The notes under the pieces were generated by a model, which saw only the letters and a list, made by a program, of their open reading frames with translations, had not been told where the DNA came from and made no database searches. From positions 312,309,235 to 312,373,234 of the forward strand of contig NC_081405.1 of assembly GCF_030272615.1 (NCBI RefSeq): DNA of 64,000 bases, given 5' to 3'. This document shows positions 60,039 through 64,000 of this stretch, piece after piece (position 1 is the first letter of the stretch; each line of letters starts with the position of its first letter). Source of the DNA: Cryptomeria japonica (Eukaryota > Streptophyta > Pinopsida > Cupressales > Cupressaceae). The position numbers and the translations under genes were made by a program.

Positions 60039-61736
60039 ATGAGTAGCGACAACATGGGCGGAAATAGGAGGCGATATGAACCAAGTACTTGTAAAGAATG
60101 GAAACAAAAGGAAGAGGTTTGGAGTATTTTGCAGCAAGGTGGTCTCTCAAACTTCATGGAGAGACTCCATGGCCAAGATGGTATGGTAACTAGTCTTTTC
60201 TGTAAGAACTGGAAGAAGGGCATGTTAAAAATGGGCGATCAAATGGTTGAAATCGACGAAGATTTAATTGCTCAAGCTATGGGCCTCACTAGGGAAGGTT
60301 GCAACCTCTATAGAGATAGGAAGGTCAGCAAGGAAGCTATTGAAAGGCACCTAGTTACTGAGAAAGAGAAAAAATGACTGGTAAAGTTGAGCAAAACCTA
60401 CTACATGCCTAGGGCCTTTGCCAAACCTTGGCGGGAGACTCTTTTTGTTTTAATGTGATACATCACTCTAGATGGTAGGTTTACGAAAGTTTATGGGTAT
60501 CACTTTGTTCTGTTAAATCACTTTAGGCACAATGATAAGGTTAATTTCCCTTATTTCCTACTTTGTTTGATGAATGCATCCCTTAAGGCTTACAAAGAGA
60601 ATCCTCTGGGTGATACTGCTATGCACCAAGGTCTAATGGTCCTAATTTATGACTATTTAAAGGCCACTCAAATTGCTCGTATGCAGCCCTCTGTGGATTC
60701 TGAGGAAGAGATGTCTGATTCTGCCTTTTCTGAGGAGGAGGAATCTGATAGTGACTCTTCATCTGATACAGAGGATAGTTTTGATGATTTAAAGTATGAA
60801 AGCGGGAAGAAGAGGAAATACAGAAAAACAAAACCCTCTTCATCCAAGGGCAAAAAGCCTCAAAGCAAACCCCTTATTAGCATCTCTTCGGAAGGGGAGG
60901 ATTCAGATGATTCTGAGAAGGAGAGCCCTAAAGGGCTGCTGAAGAAGAAAACAAAATTCTGTACCCAAACCTGGAAAAAGCACAAGAAAAAAGAAGAGAC
61001 TGGCAAGGAACCGGAAGCTGAGCACAGTCTGGAAAAGGAGACTATGGAAGAGACTCTCAGGGCTGCCGACACAATTTCTGCCCTCCACATCCCCAAAGAA
61101 GAATAGGTTACTCTTGGAAAAGCTGATCCCTCATCTGGCCCTCCTCCCGAGGGTTTGCATGGTTTCATGGAAACTATGGAGTGGCTCATTAATGGTTACA
61201 AGAAAGTTGTGGATGAATACAAGAAGCTCTGTAACAGAGTCTTGATTCTGGAAACCATTAATATTAGGGAGGGAGATACAATGGCCAACTATATTGAGGA
61301 CCTGAAAAACACCATCGCCAAAGCAAAAGACATCAGAGATGCTTTCAACCCCAGGTTTGAGAAGACTAAAAAGTAGATGCTGGACAGAAAAAGCCTTGCA
61401 GACACTAGCAAAAAAACCCTCTCGGACACTGTCACCAAAGTTGATAAAATTAAGGAGTGCCTGAAGAACATCGCTGAGCAGAGCCTAAGTATTTTGAAGA
61501 TCTCGGCCAACAACACCCACATGCTCATTAGCAAGATGGATGACAAAAAGGAAATCCAGGACTTAGAACTAGAAGCTGAAGGAACAGGAGAAGCTCAAGG
61601 TCCCAGAACCCGCACCAGAGGCAAGAAGAAGGAAAAGAAATCGAACAAGGATCTAGAAGACCTGAAAGCTATTAGGGCCACCTATGATGAGCTAGTGACA
61701 AAGGTGGAGGATCTGCTAAAGAAAATCGTTGTGTAG
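60039..61736 (+). pseudogene. LINE-C ORF3: extra downstream ORF of unknown function
   Basis: One frame of about 565 codons, 142 bases after the ORF2 stop, interrupted only by TGA at 60,375, TGA at 60,456, TAG at 61,104 and TAG at 61,374. All four could come from CGA or CAG by C-to-T change. Residues 1-200 look globular, with MVEIDEDLIAQAMGLTREG near residue 70 and YHFVLLNHFRHN then FLLCLM near residues 154-175. Residues about 220-290 are serine/acidic repeats, 290-360 are basic, and 370-565 are coiled-coil-like, ending in a lysine-rich segment. No enzyme motif is visible. It is inside the target duplication and so belongs to the LINE. The outline resembles Elem-N ORF2. Confidence 0.75.
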
Positions 61737-61907
61737 CACATTCCCTATTTCTTTGCTATTTTTTTTGTTAAGCTGTTCTTTCTGTTCGCTAGTCTTTTGG
61801 CCAGTCTTTTTGTCTGCGAACTCTTTTGTTATGTTCTTCTTAGTGCTTTTTCTCTATCTATGATGTAAAGGTTTCAGGTCCTGAAAACCTATTTTTAAAT
61901 TAATCAG
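61737..61907 (+). other. LINE-C 3' untranslated region with terminal hairpin
   Basis: T-rich sequence followed by a near-perfect inverted repeat AGGTTTCAGG/CCTGAAAACCT at 61,869-61,890, then TATTTTTAAATTAATCAG and the target duplication. A 3'-terminal hairpin is a plausible recognition site for the element's own RT. Confidence 0.65.
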
Positions 61908-61920
61908 AACATAACAAACT

Positions 61921-62315
61921 GATCTTATAAGCATGTCATTAGTTAAGAGAATACACACAATCTTTTCTCATTCTACAACATAATCATTATATATAGGGAG
62001 AACAACCTTTAACATTCAAGTAAGCACTAGAAATTACAAGGCAAGCAAGACCACATAGAATCATATAGACATCTCTCTCATCCATGAGACATGCATAAGA
62101 AATGAATACACATGTTGCATAAAACTATGATTTATAGAAGAGATTATGGAGAAACACAAAGCATAGACATCTAAGGTCTCCAAGGTTCCAATAACCTTTT
62201 CCAACTCAAATCTCAAAGGATAACTTAAATCAAGAGAACATTTTAGCACACTATGCAATACTAAGAGAAACAACCTTAACCAGAGATCCCAGTATTTGCA
62301 ACATGGGCTCTAATA
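61921..62315 (-). other. LARD-B internal domain (part 2) and primer-site remnant
   Basis: On the minus strand it begins TATTAGAGCC (62,315), followed by CATGTTGCAAATACTGGGATC, matching the start of LARD-A after its primer site. It joins the part at 53,967 once LINE-C is removed. No coding sequence is seen. Confidence 0.68.
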
Positions 62316-62319
62316 GGAA

Positions 62320-62952
62320 TCTCAAGAGAATCAAGGGTTTGGATTAATAGGTTAAAACATGAATGGCCATGATCACGTAGATGAAATAGAATCAATTGGA
62401 CTAAAAGGTAGTTAAAGATGAAGGGGTGAGATTAAGAGGTGAAAAGGTAAAAGATAAGAGTGATTAAGATTAAGAGGTTAAATTGAAATGAAGGGCTAGA
62501 TTAAGGAGTAGGTAATCGCTAGGGTTTAGGTAGATCTGAAGCAAATACAAATTAACAATTATATGTAGATACAAACACAAAAGATGAAGAAAAATGCATA
62601 ACACAGATAACACAAAGATTTAATGTGGTTCACCCAAGATGGATTAAATAAATAAAAGTATTTATTTAATTAATAGAAGAAATGCCACATAAATTAAATA
62701 AATAAAATGTTTATTTAATTTGGGAAAGAGGGATAGGAATAAATAAATAATAAATATTTATTTAAATAGAAAGAAGAGGCTTCATGAATTAATTAAATTA
62801 ATTAAAATACTTATTTAATCAATAGAGAAAAAGGCTAATAAATTAATTAAATAAATTAAAATATTTATTTAAAAAATAGAAGACATTAGGATATAATAAT
62901 TCAATTGATAATAAATACTTATTTAAATATAGGACAATTTTAGGTGTCTACA
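62320..62952 (-). repeat. Gypsy-type LTR fragment
   Basis: On the minus strand an LTR-like start TGTAGACACCTAAAAT at 62,952 is preceded by a purine tract CCCAAGGGAAAAA. The part at 62,640-62,935 is built of repeated AT-rich inverted units around TTATTTAATT and AAATAAATAAAAT. It is cut at the LARD-B border, so LARD-B may have inserted into it. Confidence 0.55.
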
Positions 62953-64000
62953 TTTTTCCCTTGGGTATGCATAGGATTATGAGGGGCGAAAAAGTGGGGA
63001 TATGAAAATAAATGTCTTTTCCATTTGCCCAAAAATGCAAAAAATTCATGTTGACTTTTTGGTTGGCTTGGATCTTAGTACATGTAGCCATTGCAAAAGC
63101 CAAAGCATAATGGATATCGAAAAATATTCGATATCTGATATTATCAGAAATCCAAAATATTATATATTATATATTATAGAATATTAATATATAATATATT
63201 ATTAAATTTATAATATATATTATTATATATTAATAATATATAATATATATTAATATTATAATAGACAAAAATATAAAAAAGGTATCTGATATCCGATACC
63301 TACAAGTATTATAAACCTAAATAGTGCCCACAATGGGTCATTTTCACCCATGGTGAGCACGGGTTTGAAGTTTTTTAGCTATCCAATATCCAAAATTATT
63401 AGATATTTGATTACTACAACAAATTTCAATCACTTACTGGAATTCAGATTCAAGATTGGTTCAAGTCTGACAAGCTAGAACATAGCATCTAATAGTGTTG
63501 TGCATTTCAGTTGATACATCATTTATGGTCATCATCTTGTGTTGTAGATCTAGTTGTAGGTTCATGGATGTTTGGACAACCTTATTCTAGAGTTTTAGCC
63601 ATCGATGATGATTATTGTTTGAGTTAGAAGCTCTAGTATATCGGTTTTCAGTTTATCAGTACCGGATAGTCGACTTGCATGGATAATCCTTGTGTGGATT
63701 GTGTGGATCGATTTTGGTGATTATTTTTGTCATCCAGGTGCTTATTCCGAAGGTTTTGGTAGTGTGTGGACAATTTTTTTGGTCTGTATTGGTATTTTGA
63801 TTTCAAATTTAGCTGACAGTATGTACACGTTTCATAATATGTTAAGTGCTCTTGAATTTGACATGTGGTTGATCTAATATCTTATTGCAAATATATATAA
63901 GTGACATGTTTGATCATTTTGGTGTGTGTCATGAATGCAAAAAGTGTTTGTGATCGATTGTGTGCAATTGCACATGCACAGATTAGAGATTTATGCTCTG
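62953..64000. other. AT-rich sequence, possible gypsy interior
   Basis: No coding region is supported. The part at 63,150-63,265 is almost pure A/T with palindromic TATAATATA runs. GGTATC and GATACC near 63,281-63,300 can pair. It may be internal sequence of the minus-strand gypsy whose LTR starts at 62,952, but no pol motif is readable. Confidence 0.45.

Larger units (their letters stand above)
53968..61907 (+). mobile_element. LINE-C: full-length L1-type LINE with three ORFs, 7.94 kb
   Basis: Flanked by the 13-bp duplication AACATAACAAACT (53,955-53,967 and 61,908-61,920). It contains ORF1 (53,983), ORF2 (55,682) and, unusually, a third long ORF (60,039-61,736) before a short 3' region that ends in a hairpin and an AT-rich tail without a long poly(A). 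The first ATG is only 15 bases from the 5' end. The target duplication proves that all three ORFs moved together. Many stops are of the C-to-T type, indicating long residence in methylated chromatin (inference). Confidence 0.92.
48760..62315 (-). mobile_element. LARD-B: large non-coding gypsy derivative interrupted by LINE-C
   Basis: Minus-strand order: a primer-site remnant TATTAGAGCCCATGTTGC (62,315), a non-coding interior of about 3.5 kb without the LINE, hairpin, polypurine tract, and an LTR from 50,885. Start, hairpin and tract match LARD-A in sequence and order. As in LARD-A no 5' LTR is found before the primer-site remnant. LINE-C (53,968-61,907) sits in the interior with a 13-bp duplication. 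Confidence 0.72.

Noticed and set aside
1-64000. tRNA, rRNA or CRISPR loci
   Set aside because: The tRNA-Met-like matches are retroelement primer sites of 12-13 bases, no rRNA segments were recognised, and the tandem repeats lack CRISPR spacing.

Overview
The window is repeat-dense plant nuclear DNA with no recognisable host gene. Plant origin is shown by L1-type LINEs whose ORF2 ends in an RNase H domain, by Ty1-copia and Ty3-gypsy elements primed by initiator tRNA-Met (TGGTATCAGAGC), and by gypsy LTRs of about 4.3-4.4 kb with very large non-coding derivatives. Very low gene density, old nested retroelements and heavy mutational decay suggest a large-genome plant, perhaps a gymnosperm. That last step is inference.

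Layout. 1-1.55 kb: nothing recognised. 1.56-5.26 kb: 5'-truncated LINE (LINE-A), cut by a 1,220-bp solo LTR with a GATAC target duplication. 6.06-11.96 kb: LINE-B, ORF1 plus ORF2, broken by a 992-bp terminal-inverted-repeat element with target site ACTA. 12-17.7 kb: gypsy LTR-like debris, a minus-strand copia remnant (two diverged LTR copies and a gag fragment) and a plus-strand gypsy gag-protease fragment. 17.7-48.76 kb: a minus-strand LTR element (Elem-N) expanded by nested insertions. It has an LTR, a primer binding site, a coiled-coil plus zinc-knuckle gag-like ORF1 and a roughly 1,090-codon accessory ORF2, but no pol. ORF2 is split by LARD-A (19,589-27,682, TSD GTTTC). Gypsy-1 (29,295-46,724, TSD TGAAA) sits between ORF1 and ORF2, and its own 5' LTR is split by Copia-1 (30,772-38,333). 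48.76-62.3 kb: a second large derivative, LARD-B (minus strand), into which a full-length LINE-C (53,968-61,907) inserted with a 13-bp target duplication. 62.3-64 kb: a minus-strand gypsy LTR fragment and AT-rich sequence.

Main points of interest. (1) LINE-C carries a third ORF of about 565 codons downstream of ORF2 and inside the target duplication, so it was part of the mobilised unit. (2) Elem-N carries a comparable large accessory ORF in place of pol, with a TATA-like box upstream. (3) The two accessory proteins share an architecture: N-terminal globular domain, charged low-complexity middle and coiled-coil C-terminus, with a similar short motif pair. (4) LARD-A has a target duplication but no 5' LTR, and LARD-B starts at the same base inside the primer binding site. 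(5) Three gypsy-type elements keep a small hairpin just before the polypurine tract, with compensatory stem changes. All coding regions are decayed. All family assignments come from reading the sequence; no search was run.
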